A stretch of DNA of 64,000 nt from Clostridioides sp. ES-S-0054-01 (GTDB lineage Bacteria > Bacillota > Clostridia > Peptostreptococcales > Peptostreptococcaceae): assembly GCA_021561035.1 (NCBI GenBank), contig CP067346.1, positions 3,379,001-3,443,000 of the forward strand, written 5' to 3'. Under the pieces are notes generated by a model that saw only the letters and a list, made by a program, of their open reading frames with translations, did no database searches and was not told the DNA's origin. Numbering within the stretch: the stretch's first letter is position 1; the number at the start of each line of letters is the position of its first letter. Of this stretch, positions 48,769 through 58,530 are shown piece after piece. The translations under genes were made by a program, and so were the position numbers.

Positions 48769-50430
48769 ATGAATAAGAAAAATTTAGCTATATTAATATC
48801 GGGTATGATATTTTTTTCTAGCTCTTCAGCAATTTTTGCAGACAATACTACAAAACAAGAAAGATTAATAGGTGAAACAAGATATGAAACAGCTGTAGAA
48901 GTAAGCAAATTGGGATGGGTTCAATCAAAAACAGCTATTATCGTTAATGGTAACTCTATTCAAAGTGCTCTTTGTGCAAATCCATTTGCTAAACTAAAGA
49001 ATGCACCTATTCTTTTAGTAAACAGTAATAGTATCGAAAGTTCGACTAAAGCTGAACTTAAAAGACTTAATGTAGACAATGTATACATAGTAGATAGCGG
49101 AAATAGTATTTCTTCCAAAGTAGAAAATGAAATAAAGTCACTTAACATAAAAATAAATAAAATAGTAGGAAATAATATATATGAAATGTCTACAAATGTA
49201 CTTAAAGAAATAGATAAAATAAAAAAAGTAGAAAATGTTGCTGTTGTTAATGGCTTAAAGGGATTATCTGATGCAGTTAGCATAGCTTCTCCAGCAGCAA
49301 TACACAATATGCCTATAATATTAGTATCAGACGAAAATAGTAATAATAACAGTATAAATTTCTTAAATAATAGGTCTATAAAAAAATCTTACATAGTTGG
49401 AGGAAGTAAGGTTTTGTCAGATAATACAGTAAAAAAATATCCAAATAAAGAAAGAATTAGTGGTTCGGATAGAAACAATACTAATGCAAAAATTATAGAA
49501 CAATTTTATAAGGACAAAAAAATAAATAATATATTTGTAGCCAAAGATGGTATTAATCAAGAAAATGCACTAGTCGATTCATTATCAATAGGAGTACTAG
49601 CTGCTAAAGAAAATTCTCCTATAATGATATCTAATGGTAGCCTTGTAAATAGTCAAAAAGAATTTATTAAAAACAAAGACATAAATGAAATAACACAGGT
49701 AGGAGGAGGATATAATCAAAAAGCGTTTGAAGATATTTTAAAACTAAAAAATGTCAACATAAGAAATAGAACTAAAAAAATATCTTTAATACAAGCTAAA
49801 AAAATATTAAAGCAAGCTCTTCCAGGAAGTAATATTTTAGTTTGTTACTATGATGAAGATGATAATAAATACGACTGCAAAGTTATAAAAGATAATGTCC
49901 TATATGAGATAGAAATTGATGCCTACTCTGGTAAAATAATAGAAATTGAAAAAGATGATGACTTAAATGATAATAATTTAGGTACAAAAAATATATCATT
50001 GGATAAAGCTAAGTCTATAGCATTAGATGCTGTTCCTAATGGTAATTTAATCTATTGTAAATATGATGCTGAAGATAATGAATATGAAGCTAAGGTAGCA
50101 AAAAATAAGAAAACCTATGAATTAGAGATAAGTGCATTTGATGGAAGAATTATAGATATTGATATGGACAAGGATTCTGACGATGACTTTGATGATAATG
50201 ATAATAATCACAACAATAACTCTAATACTAATGACAACAATTCTATTATTGGTGCTGAAAAAGCTAAATCAATAATGTTAGATAAAGTACCTGGTGGAAA
50301 AATAGTAAAATTTGAATATGATGAAGATGACAAAGAATATGAAGGTGAAATAATAAAAGGAAAAACTGAGTATGAAATAACAATTAGTGCAATTACTGGT
50401 AAAATATTAGAATTTGAAATAGATAATTAA
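48769..50430 (+). CDS. cwp21: Cell-wall protein with CWB2 repeats and PepSY domains
   Basis: A 553-residue exported protein. It has a signal peptide (about 1-25, ending SSSSAIFAD) and three CWB2 repeats (about 32-335; RLIGETRYETAVEVSK opens the first, RISGSDRNNTNAK the third). These anchor C. difficile surface proteins to the PSII wall polysaccharide. Three PepSY-like repeats follow, each holding (A)KSI or AKKI, Y-D-x-D-D/E and G-K-I-I/L-E. A linker of Asp, Asn and His lies before the last one. PepSY domains bind or inhibit proteases in other proteins. The symbol is given from memory of the C. difficile Cwp set. GAGG precedes the ATG. Confidence 0.82.
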   Translation: MNKKNLAILISGMIFFSSSSAIFADNTTKQERLIGETRYETAVEVSKLGWVQSKTAIIVNGNSIQSALCANPFAKLKNAPILLVNSNSIESSTKAELKRLNVDNVYIVDSGNSISSKVENEIKSLNIKINKIVGNNIYEMSTNVLKEIDKIKKVENVAVVNGLKGLSDAVSIASPAAIHNMPIILVSDENSNNNSINFLNNRSIKKSYIVGGSKVLSDNTVKKYPNKERISGSDRNNTNAKIIEQFYKDKKINNIFVAKDGINQENALVDSLSIGVLAAKENSPIMISNGSLVNSQKEFIKNKDINEITQVGGGYNQKAFEDILKLKNVNIRNRTKKISLIQAKKILKQALPGSNILVCYYDEDDNKYDCKVIKDNVLYEIEIDAYSGKIIEIEKDDDLNDNNLGTKNISLDKAKSIALDAVPNGNLIYCKYDAEDNEYEAKVAKNKKTYELEISAFDGRIIDIDMDKDSDDDFDDNDNNHNNNSNTNDNNSIIGAEKAKSIMLDKVPGGKIVKFEYDEDDKEYEGEIIKGKTEYEITISAITGKILEFEIDN

Positions 50431-50457
50431 TAAAATATATATTTTATTAATTATCCC

Positions 50458-50496
50458 AAAGCCATAAATACTGGAATTTTCCGTATCTATGGCTTT
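50458..50496 (+). terminator. Terminator after the CWB2 protein gene
   Basis: AAAGCCATAAATACTGG pairs with CCGTATCTATGGCTTT, one mismatch, followed by TCTTTTATTTTG. Confidence 0.8.
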
Positions 50497-50639
50497 TCTT
50501 TTATTTTGTTTTTTAATTAGTCCCCCCATTAAATTGTAATAAAATTAACTTACACAGAATTATTGCGTGATTTACTCATGAAAGAACAATAAAGTTAATA
50601 TATAATTTGACTGTATTAAGATGAAAGGGGACATATACA

Positions 50640-51389
50640 ATGAATACAATATTAAAAGTAAATAACATAACTAAAATTTATAATAAAGGTCAACAACCTA
50701 GTTTGGATAAGGTGTCCTTTAATGTATCAGAAGGAGAATTTATAGGAATAATGGGAGCTTCTGGCTCTGGAAAAACAACTCTTCTTAACGTATTATCTAC
50801 AATTGATAAACCAACAAGTGGAGATGTTTTAATAAACAATATAAATTTGAAATCGCTTAGCGATACTAGTGCTGCTGATTTTCGTAGTGATAATTTAGGT
50901 TTTATCTTCCAAGAGTATTTTTTACTAGATAGCCTTACAATTTTTGAGAATATTTCAGTACCTCTTACACTTCAAAAACTACCCCCAGATAAGATAGAAA
51001 ACATGGTAAGGAGTCTAGCTGAACGATTTGGCATAGCTTCTCAATTAAACAAATACCCAAATGAACTATCTGGTGGGCAAAGACAGAGAGCTTCAGCAGT
51101 TAGAGCAATAGTAAAACAACCTAGCATTCTATTTGCAGACGAACCAACAGGTGCTTTAGATTCCAACTCAGCCACTGAACTACTCTACTCACTACAAGAA
51201 GCAAATGAGGAATTGAAAACAACAATTTTAATGGTAACACATGATGCCTATGCAGCTAGTTTTGCAAATCGAATTTTGATTTTTAAAGATGGTCATATTA
51301 TTAAGGAGTTATACAAACAGCAGAACAATAGACATACATTTTATGAATTGATTATTCAAGAAATTGCAAAATTAGATACTAAACGATAG
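50640..51389 (+). CDS. ABC transporter ATP-binding protein (BceA type)
   Basis: A 249-residue ATPase with Walker A GASGSGKT, signature LSGGQRQR and Walker B LFADEPTGALDS. Paired with the large permease that follows, it matches BceAB-type transporters, which sense and remove cell-wall-active peptides such as bacitracin. AAAGGGG stands 9 bases before the ATG. The permease starts 12 bases after its stop. A NarL-type two-component system lies 2 kb downstream, past a tract of mobile debris. Confidence 0.92.
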   Translation: MNTILKVNNITKIYNKGQQPSLDKVSFNVSEGEFIGIMGASGSGKTTLLNVLSTIDKPTSGDVLINNINLKSLSDTSAADFRSDNLGFIFQEYFLLDSLTIFENISVPLTLQKLPPDKIENMVRSLAERFGIASQLNKYPNELSGGQRQRASAVRAIVKQPSILFADEPTGALDSNSATELLYSLQEANEELKTTILMVTHDAYAASFANRILIFKDGHIIKELYKQQNNRHTFYELIIQEIAKLDTKR

Positions 51390-51401
51390 GAGGATAATTT
51401 A

Positions 51402-53432
51402 ATGAACATTTTTTACATGGCAATAAAAAATCTTAAAAAGAACTTTTCATTCTATTCTCTATATCTGCTTTCAGTCTCCTTTGTGATTACCGTATTTTTC
51501 GCATTTACTTCATTTTCGGTTAATAAAGTAATGTTAGAAAAGATTTCAACTGATGGTAGAGTTGAATCTATGTGTAATGTTATTTCTATATTTTTGATGG
51601 CATTTGTCATCTTTTATATGGCATACTCAAATCGCTTCTTCTTGAGACGTCGTACAAAAGAATTGGGCATATATGCTTTACTTGGCTATCGTAAGTTTAC
51701 AATCTTATCACTACTTACCTTTGAAAACATGTTAATTTGTAGTGGAGCTTTTATTATTGGATTGGTATTAGGAGCATTGGTACATAAGGGTATTGTCTTT
51801 GGCATTACAGTACTACTTAATTTATCAATCGACAATTCACAGATACCGTTTTTTAATATAAATGCAATAAGCAAAACAATCATTTTTATAGCATTAGTTG
51901 TTTTAGTTTTAGCTATATCAAATGTTAAATTTCTTTATAAGACTTCACTTATAAAGTTGATAAGATATGAAAAAAGCGCAGAAAAAAAATTGAAGTTCAG
52001 AAAAATTCCAGCCTTTATGGGATTTATTATGATTTTAAGTGGGTATTGTTTATCACTAGATATTCTTCGTGGAACTAAGTCAGTATGGATAAGTATTGGA
52101 TTTTATCAAATGGGCTTGATAACTATGATTCTCATTGTGATTGGTACAGTTCTCTTTATCAATTCCTTTCTTCCATACATTATGCAAAAGAGTAAAAAAA
52201 ATAAACGAGCTTTCTACACAGGTACGAAGATAATAACTATTCCAAACTTTATCTATCGTATCCGTTCAAATTCTAAAACTCTAATTATGCTTACATTACT
52301 CTCTGCTGCTACTTTGACAGTTTCAAGTGTTATGGCACTTTCTTTATACTACCCTATTGCATCCGTTTCACGTATTACACCTTCAGAAATAGAATTTAGA
52401 GTAGAAAAAAATGAACAAATCGACGATGTAAAACAAATTGTCAGTCAATACACGTCTAATACAGACGATATTATTTTTACACAGACAAATATTTATAAGG
52501 TAAAATCTTCATCAAAAGACCTTCCACTTGAATATGAAATTGGTACATCTAAGAATGATTTATCTAATAATAGTTCGTCTAAAGAAGTTATTCCAAGAGA
52601 AGCAGGATTTGAATGTATATCTTTTTCTGATTATTATACTTTACTAAAGGCACAAAATCGAACAAAACTACTAGAACAACTTAACCCTTTAAGTGATAAT
52701 GAATGTATTTTGATGAAATATCAACCAAATAATGATGAAAGTAGTGAAAATGGAACGATTTATCAACTACTCATCAATAGTAAAGAAACACCTGTAACTG
52801 TAAGAGAAACATCATTAAACAATGCTATTTCTTTTGGAAATAGCGTTGGAACACTTATTGTTAGTGATAGTATATATGAACAAATAGCACAAAATAAATT
52901 ACCAGTAACAAGCATTTTAAGTATTAATGGTAAATCAATTAAAAATAATGAAAATTTATATAGTAATATTTCAGATTATTTAAATGGAAGCCCTTATTTA
53001 CAGGGATATTCTCACAGGATAAATGATTTATTATCAATCAATAGTTCTACATTTCTACTAATCGGATTTCTTGTGGTATTATTCTTTATTGCTGCTGGAA
53101 GTATTTTATACTTTAACAATATATCAGCAATTTCAGATTCAAAATCCGATTATGATATTTTACAAAAAATGGGTTATACTAATATACAAATAAAAAAAAT
53201 TATTAAAAAACAAGTATTGCCATTTTTTAATATTCCGTTTTTACTTGGGATATTGAACTGTGTATTTGCCACATTGGTTTATAAGACTGCTTTGATGCAG
53301 AATTTACTTGGAAACTCATTTTCACAATATATACCTGTGATTATTGCGATTTTCTTAACTGCTGTAGTATATTTAATATATTATATACTTACTATTAAAT
53401 CCTGTTGTAAAATTGTATTAAGCTTAATATAG
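51402..53432 (+). CDS. ABC transporter permease (BceB type)
   Basis: A 676-residue membrane protein with the BceB pattern: about ten hydrophobic helices and one large outside domain (about residues 320-540) between helices 7 and 8. RRRTKELGIYALLGYRKF and DYDILQKMGYTNIQIKK are the FtsX motifs. In BceAB systems the outside domain binds the peptide or lipid target and passes the signal to a histidine kinase. AGGAGG precedes the ATG. The last few residues (KSCCKIVLSLI) are shorter than in some homologues, and mobile-element debris begins right after the stop. Confidence 0.9.
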   Translation: MNIFYMAIKNLKKNFSFYSLYLLSVSFVITVFFAFTSFSVNKVMLEKISTDGRVESMCNVISIFLMAFVIFYMAYSNRFFLRRRTKELGIYALLGYRKFTILSLLTFENMLICSGAFIIGLVLGALVHKGIVFGITVLLNLSIDNSQIPFFNINAISKTIIFIALVVLVLAISNVKFLYKTSLIKLIRYEKSAEKKLKFRKIPAFMGFIMILSGYCLSLDILRGTKSVWISIGFYQMGLITMILIVIGTVLFINSFLPYIMQKSKKNKRAFYTGTKIITIPNFIYRIRSNSKTLIMLTLLSAATLTVSSVMALSLYYPIASVSRITPSEIEFRVEKNEQIDDVKQIVSQYTSNTDDIIFTQTNIYKVKSSSKDLPLEYEIGTSKNDLSNNSSSKEVIPREAGFECISFSDYYTLLKAQNRTKLLEQLNPLSDNECILMKYQPNNDESSENGTIYQLLINSKETPVTVRETSLNNAISFGNSVGTLIVSDSIYEQIAQNKLPVTSILSINGKSIKNNENLYSNISDYLNGSPYLQGYSHRINDLLSINSSTFLLIGFLVVLFFIAAGSILYFNNISAISDSKSDYDILQKMGYTNIQIKKIIKKQVLPFFNIPFLLGILNCVFATLVYKTALMQNLLGNSFSQYIPVIIAIFLTAVVYLIYYILTIKSCCKIVLSLI

Positions 53433-53542
53433 ATTCTAATTATCTTTTTATATATTCTTATACTCTCGTAAAGCCTTATTCTATAGGGGTTACGAACATT
53501 TTACTTTCGGTATATACTTCACATTTCTTCTTATAAATACTC

Positions 53543-53674
53543 ATGTCTTACCTTTGGAAAGTGGTACAGCAACAGAAGTTTCAGGAAATGATGAACATCT
53601 ATGACGATTTATACAGTCTTGACCTGTTTGAAGAAACGATTGAGGGATTTAAAGATTTAGATGAGATAAAGTAA
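53543..53674 (+). pseudogene. Fragment of a mobile-element gene
   Basis: A 43-codon ORF (LWKVVQQQKFQEMMNIYDDL, then YSLDLFEETIEGFKDLDEIK) has no ribosome binding site and looks like a C-terminal end cut from a longer gene. Its higher GC and acidic helical character differ from the flanks. I suspect conjugative-element origin, without a firm family. Confidence 0.4.
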
Positions 53675-53707
53675 CCTTTATCCGCTTTTAAGAAGATATA
53701 GTAAAAT

Positions 53708-53770
53708 AAAAAGCCCGATTAAGAGTGCTTCGCACCACCTTTTGTGAAAGGCTCTTGATAGGGCTTTTTA
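53708..53770 (+). terminator. Terminator in the mobile debris
   Basis: AAAAGCCC (53708-53715) pairs with GGGCTTTT (53761-53768). AGAG/CTCT and an inner GTGC/GCAC extend the stem, and the T-tract follows. Confidence 0.75.
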
Positions 53771-53840
53771 CCTTTGCTATACGTTATAGAAAGTAGTATA
53801 ATAGTCATATAAAACCGAATTTGTAGAGGAGTGGTATGAG

Positions 53841-54047
53841 ATGAGCAAATATGATACTTTATGGAAATATATACAGGAAAATGGAAACCAGTCTTTCAAA
53901 TTAACTTTCGCTGAAATTGCTGAAATTACAGGGATAGCTATAGACCATTCTTTTTTGAAATACAAAAAGGAACTTACGGAATATGGTTATCAAGTTGGAA
54001 AAATATCTATGAAAGAGCAAACAGTTATTTTTAATAAATGTGATTAA
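53841..54047 (+). CDS. Small hypothetical protein (DUF7662-like)
   Basis: A 68-residue protein beginning SKYDTLWKYIQENGNQSFKLTFAEIAEITGI, which resembles the DUF7662 pattern (KY.PLW.YL...L.TF.EIE.I.G). No biochemical function is known. It is preceded by GAGGAG. Genes of this type are common on conjugative and other mobile elements of gut Firmicutes, which fits its neighbours. Confidence 0.65.
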   Translation: MSKYDTLWKYIQENGNQSFKLTFAEIAEITGIAIDHSFLKYKKELTEYGYQVGKISMKEQTVIFNKCD

Positions 54048-54111
54048 TAATTCCAGTTTACAGTAGTGATTAAGAGAAATAAAAATTGTAAGTTGTAAGG
54101 GTGATGTTATT

Positions 54112-54395
54112 GTGATTGAAAAGGATGACTGGCGATTATTGAATCATGTTAAATATTTAAAAAAGGCATATATAAATCCGACTGACGGAGAAGAAATTTG
54201 AAAACAAGCACTACAGCTAAAATGTTGCGAATTTTGTTCAGACTCTGTACAGGACAACCCTTATGGTGATTTATTCCGGTTGATTTGTCGTGCTACATTT
54301 GCGAAGATTGCTATAGTGATTTCAAAGACATGTTCGAGTGGGAAAAACTTGATGGTTGCGATATTAGACTGGGGCGAATAACTCCCAGTTTATAG
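54112..54395 (+). pseudogene. Broken zinc-finger-type accessory gene
   Basis: From a GTG with AAGGGTG upstream the frame reads MIEKDDWRLLNHVKYLKKAY, then INPTDGEEI and an in-frame TGA. It continues KQALQLKCCEFCSDSVQDNP and then shifts frame to SCYICEDCYSDFKDMFEW and EKLDGCDI. The CxxC pairs indicate a zinc-binding protein of a type seen in mobile elements. One stop and one frameshift show it is not functional. Confidence 0.65.
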
Positions 54396-54431
54396 ATAGA
54401 AAGAAAAATTAAAACTTGTAGGAGGATAGAA

Positions 54432-54902
54432 ATGTACCAGTATTGTGACTTAGATGATTGTTGTATTAGCCTTCATGATTGCTTTGTAGAAAAAATGGAT
54501 TTTGATAATGGTATCTTATCCTTCGTTTTTCCTGATGGTTTTTGGATAATAAAAAAACATTCTCAAAACAAGTCAAATACTACTGTTCGCACAAATTCTT
54601 CTCAAGTAGATTTTCAAATTATAGATGAAGAAATTGATGGCATTGAGATTTATGTTTTTAAGGGAAATGGAAAAGTAAAAACAATCCGTGAAAATTGGGA
54701 ACCGATAAATTTTATAACTGCTATTAATAATGGAAAATTTAGGATAGAGTTTATTACTCAATATAAAAACTATCAATCTTTTCTATTCAAATGTTGGGCA
54801 TGTTTCGACAAATCGCCGTATCATTTAGAATGTGAAATAATTTTACATAGTAATAGTGTGGCTTATCGTTGGAATAAGCTACGTTATGATTGTATTTGGT
54901 AA
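54432..54902 (+). CDS. Hypothetical protein, unknown function
   Basis: A 156-residue soluble protein, rich in aromatic and beta-strand-like segments, opening MYQYCDLDDCCISLHDCFVE. I do not recognise a family. A strong SD (AGGAGG) 7 bases before the ATG and a terminator straight after the stop suggest a functional single gene. Its place among mobile-element remnants suggests it came with them. Confidence 0.6.
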   Translation: MYQYCDLDDCCISLHDCFVEKMDFDNGILSFVFPDGFWIIKKHSQNKSNTTVRTNSSQVDFQIIDEEIDGIEIYVFKGNGKVKTIRENWEPINFITAINNGKFRIEFITQYKNYQSFLFKCWACFDKSPYHLECEIILHSNSVAYRWNKLRYDCIW

Positions 54903-55289
54903 ATTACAGTTTATCAAGCAGTTAGTCAATAGATTGACTGCTTTTCCTTTACAAAGAAAAAGAACTCCTAAATAAAAGTGCCTATCATTGTTTTAATAAT
55001 TAAGTCGTATCAAAGCTCACTCATTCGTGGTAAATTCGTGGTAAAATAAATATTTACTAATTGTAAAACTGCTGCTAAATCCAGTGTTTATGTAGATAAT
55101 CGGCATTTCTATATAAAATTTTGTATAAAAAAATAATATTTACCAAATCGTCAAACTTAAATGCATGACCATTTGATATACTTTATTTATAAGTACTTGA
55201 TATAATACAAAACTATAGATTCATAAGTTTGATATAGCCATAAAATTGATATAGTACAAAACTATAAATCCATAAGGAGGTGTAGAAAA
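54903..55289. other. Intergenic region before the two-component system
   Basis: AAGCAGT...GTCAAT (54917-54930) pairs with ATTGACTGCTT (54933-54943), then CTTTTCC: a terminator for the preceding gene. Around 55025-55043, TTCGTGGTAAA occurs twice in tandem; this may be the edge of a former mobile element. The last 95 bases hold the repeat described next. Confidence 0.55.
55197..55276 (+). repeat. Two 31-bp direct repeats upstream of the histidine kinase
   Basis: TTGATATAATACAAAACTAT (55197) recurs as TTGATATAGTACAAAACTAT (55246), each followed by A-ATTCATAAG or A-ATCCATAAG; the period is 49. The second copy ends in the gene's AAGGAGG. It may be a regulator-binding site or a duplicated promoter. 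Confidence 0.5.
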
Positions 55290-56873
55290 TTGCAAAATTT
55301 TAATTTAAAAATACTATTTTTAGGAAACTACATTCTATCAATCCTCTTCATGGGAGTATCTACAAGTATTGAAACTTATATGAGTATCCAAAGCATTATT
55401 CCCTTAATAATTTCAACATTATTACTTATAGATATTACATATATAACCTCTTGTAATGTCCGAGAAAATAACATTATCTCATTGTTTTGTGGATTACTGG
55501 CACTAGATAGTTGGTATTTGCTCTTATCATTTGTAGCCACACCAATAGGCACTATTATTTTTAAAATTTTAAGCACAATTATAGCGTATGTCTCTATTAA
55601 ATTTATATTTTTATTTTTGTTTCAAGGTAGTGGATACAAGTTTCGTAAGATAACAGATATTTTATTTCTCATCACCTGTACTGCTGCAATTATAGGAGCA
55701 TTTATCTCTGAAAAAATATATGCTTGTATGTATGGAATTCAGTTTGTTGTTAGTATAATAAGCTTTTTCTATATTATTTTTTATCATTGGAAAAGGGTCG
55801 TTTTTGTTATAAGAAGTGAAAAAAAACCTATATCGTTTTCTGTATTTACAACAATTATAGGATTCTTTACTTATTATTTTTTCACATTAAGAATATCAAA
55901 TCATATTGGTAATTTTGGAATCTATCTAATTGTATTGATATTTTCTATGAGTATTCATGGAATTGTACTTAAAGAAAATGATAGTTTTCCTATTTCAACA
56001 GTTTTTAACTTAAAACAAAGGGCTATTTTTCTTTTTACAAGTATTTTAGTAGTTAGTTTGATAGTACTATTTAGTAGTAGTAATTTTTCTATAATATTAA
56101 TAGCTATAAATGTTTTATTTATGCTTATTTTTCTTTGTAATATTATTTTGGAATTTAACTTAAAACATGAAAAAAATCAAATACCTAAAAATAGTAAGTA
56201 TACTTTTGCATTAGAAAGATTACAACAAGAGGAACAACTAAAAACAGATTTTTCTAATTTTTTACATGACGAGGTATTACAGGATTTGCTTTCAATAAAA
56301 AATATGACAAGTAAGTCATATCGTCCAGAAGTACAAGATATTATATATGGAACACTTAACAACTTAAATACACGTATAAGAAAGCAAATGCAAGACTATC
56401 ATCCCGTAATCTTAAAAAATTTGACAGTAAAAGAAAATTATCAGAATTTAATTGAAAGTGTTTCTTTATCATTTCCACAAAGAAATATTCTGGTTGCATT
56501 TAAGTGCTCTGATACTCTATTCTTGGTTGAGCCGTATGATATATTGATATACCGTCTAATTAAAGAATTATTGACAAATGTATATAAGCACTCAAATGGT
56601 AGCCACGCATGGATAACTTTATCACTAGAAAAAGATATAATAAAATTATCTGTTAGTGATAATGGTGTGGCAAATACATCCTTTAAAGCTCATTTAGATA
56701 TATCTAAAATGCCTTTAGATACAACAAGCCATAAAGGCGTTATCTTAATTAAAGAACAAGTAGAAAACCTAGAAGGAACAATAAATATTTCTGATAATAT
56801 ACCTCATGGAGTTTGCGTACAAATTACAGTTCCTATGAAAGGAGATGGTTCATATAAATATTTTGTTAGTTGA
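55290..56873 (+). CDS. Sensor histidine kinase (HisKA_3 / NarX-like family)
   Basis: A 527-residue membrane kinase. Residues about 1-290 form eight or so hydrophobic helices, with no large outside sensor loop. The HisKA_3 box is FLHDEVLQDLLSI (phospho-acceptor His326) and the ATPase domain has ELLTNVYKHS (N box) and VSDNGV (G1 box). The start is TTG at 55290, well spaced from AAGGAGGTG. It overlaps the response regulator by 29 bases. A kinase lacking an obvious ligand domain next to an ABC transporter often relies on the transporter to sense the signal. Confidence 0.9.
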   Translation: MQNFNLKILFLGNYILSILFMGVSTSIETYMSIQSIIPLIISTLLLIDITYITSCNVRENNIISLFCGLLALDSWYLLLSFVATPIGTIIFKILSTIIAYVSIKFIFLFLFQGSGYKFRKITDILFLITCTAAIIGAFISEKIYACMYGIQFVVSIISFFYIIFYHWKRVVFVIRSEKKPISFSVFTTIIGFFTYYFFTLRISNHIGNFGIYLIVLIFSMSIHGIVLKENDSFPISTVFNLKQRAIFLFTSILVVSLIVLFSSSNFSIILIAINVLFMLIFLCNIILEFNLKHEKNQIPKNSKYTFALERLQQEEQLKTDFSNFLHDEVLQDLLSIKNMTSKSYRPEVQDIIYGTLNNLNTRIRKQMQDYHPVILKNLTVKENYQNLIESVSLSFPQRNILVAFKCSDTLFLVEPYDILIYRLIKELLTNVYKHSNGSHAWITLSLEKDIIKLSVSDNGVANTSFKAHLDISKMPLDTTSHKGVILIKEQVENLEGTINISDNIPHGVCVQITVPMKGDGSYKYFVS

Positions 56874-57465
56874 TGACCACATGCTTTTTGCTAAGAGCTT
56901 GTCCATTGCATTAGAAGAATACGAAGAAATCGAACAATTTTATTCTACACAAGATGTTCATAATTTATCAGAAATAATTATAAATAAAAAAATAGATATT
57001 GTATTGATGGATATAAATCTTAGAGACTTAAGTGAATATGATGGATTAGAGATAGCTTATAATCTATTAGAAACTAACCCTACTATTAAAATAATAATGT
57101 TAACTGGATATGACCTACCAGTTTATAAATATGAAGCTAAAAAAATAGGTATCTGTGGATTCCTTAATAAGAATATCAGTCCAGATGATTTAATTGATTC
57201 ATTATTGAAAGTCTATCAAGGTCGAACTTGTTTCCCATCTGAAAATAATGAACTAATTATTGAAGATTTGACAAGTATGGAGAAAAAAATATTACAGCTT
57301 GTCTGTAGTGGAAAAAAAAGAAAAGTGATTGCTGATGAATTGTACATAAGTGAAAGAACATTATCAAATCATTTACAGCACATATATGACAAACTCGATG
57401 TCTCTTCATCAGTTGAAGCTATTACAAAAGCAATTCAAATGGGCTATATTTCTCCAGTATATTAA
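56845..57465 (+). CDS. Response regulator, NarL/LuxR family
   Basis: A 206-residue regulator: receiver domain with DD (about 10-11), phospho-acceptor Asp56 (IVLMDIN), switch Thr in LTGYD and Lys in LNKNI. A LuxR-type helix-turn-helix follows at the C-terminus (LTSMEKKILQLVCSGKKRKVIADELYISERTLSNHLQHI; shown in part as ADELYISERTLSNHL). AAAGGAG abuts the ATG at 56845 directly, so translation is probably coupled to the kinase, which it overlaps by 29 bases. Confidence 0.92.
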   Translation: MVHINILLVDDHMLFAKSLSIALEEYEEIEQFYSTQDVHNLSEIIINKKIDIVLMDINLRDLSEYDGLEIAYNLLETNPTIKIIMLTGYDLPVYKYEAKKIGICGFLNKNISPDDLIDSLLKVYQGRTCFPSENNELIIEDLTSMEKKILQLVCSGKKRKVIADELYISERTLSNHLQHIYDKLDVSSSVEAITKAIQMGYISPVY

Positions 57466-57524
57466 AAAATAGTGTTCATTTAATTAGTTAATATACATAT
57501 TTTACACAATGAGGAGGAATAGTT

Positions 57525-58445
57525 ATGACAAACTCTAAAAGTAAAAAAGAATATATAAATCGTATTTGCAAAGTACAAGACTATATAGAAGAACATTTAC
57601 ATGAACCTCTTTCCCTTGATGAGCTTTCCAATATAGCAGGTTTTTCAAAGTTTCATTTTCATAGAATTTTCAAAACTATAGAAAAAGAAACTTTGTCTCA
57701 GTATGTAAATAGACTAAAGTTAGAGAACGCAACTTCTTTTCTTATTCATCGTACTGATATGACAATTACTGATATTGCACATTACTTTGGCTTTACTGAT
57801 TCTGCAGTTTTTTCTAGAGCATTTAAAAATTATTATAAAATAAGCCCTATAAAATATAGAAATAATTATAGCAAGAATTGCAAAGAACCATATAAAATTT
57901 CTCAGTACAATAGAAGCATATCAAAACCTAAATGTAAGAATACTAGAGAGGTTAAAGGTGAAATTGAAATTCTAGAACTTGATAATATGAATACTATTTA
58001 CACTAGATATACTGGTTCATATGGTAATCTAACTAGTACTTTCCCAAAACTTTTAGAACGGTTATTCAAATATGCAAGTGAACAGAATCTAATTGGACTT
58101 GAAAACACAAAAATATTACCCATTTATCATGATAATCCACAATTTACACAGGAGCATCAATTGAGGACTAGTATTTGTATGACCATTCCAGATAACATTG
58201 TTGTCAAAGAGAATGACAACCTCGGCAATATGATAATACCTTCTGGAAAATATCTTGTGGGACATTTTGATATTTCAAAATCTGAATATAGTGATGCGTG
58301 GGATTTTATGTATAATGAATGGCTATCGAATGGTAATTATAAGTTACGTGCCTCCTTCCCTTTTGAAGTATATCTTAACAACCCACATAATCACCATCAA
58401 AATAGACACTTGGTCGATATATATTTACCTATAGAACCTTTTTAA
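57525..58445 (+). CDS. AraC-family regulator with GyrI-like effector domain
   Basis: A 306-residue protein. Residues about 8-110 hold two AraC helix-turn-helix motifs (LSLDELSNIAGFSKFHFHRIF and MTITDIAHYFGFTDSAVFSRAF; each cited only as a landmark). Residues about 145-306 form a GyrI-like small-molecule-binding domain. This is the layout of SoxS/Rob- and BmrR-type multidrug sensors. GGAGGAAT precedes the ATG. It lies just before the UvrA-like gene and probably controls it and the downstream genes. Confidence 0.9.
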   Translation: MTNSKSKKEYINRICKVQDYIEEHLHEPLSLDELSNIAGFSKFHFHRIFKTIEKETLSQYVNRLKLENATSFLIHRTDMTITDIAHYFGFTDSAVFSRAFKNYYKISPIKYRNNYSKNCKEPYKISQYNRSISKPKCKNTREVKGEIEILELDNMNTIYTRYTGSYGNLTSTFPKLLERLFKYASEQNLIGLENTKILPIYHDNPQFTQEHQLRTSICMTIPDNIVVKENDNLGNMIIPSGKYLVGHFDISKSEYSDAWDFMYNEWLSNGNYKLRASFPFEVYLNNPHNHHQNRHLVDIYLPIEPF

Positions 58446-58530
58446 CAACCTCATCTAAGCTATTCTTGTATTAAGGATTAACATATTCCTATTTTACGGT
58501 TTGATAAAATTGATAAAATGAGGTGAACCA

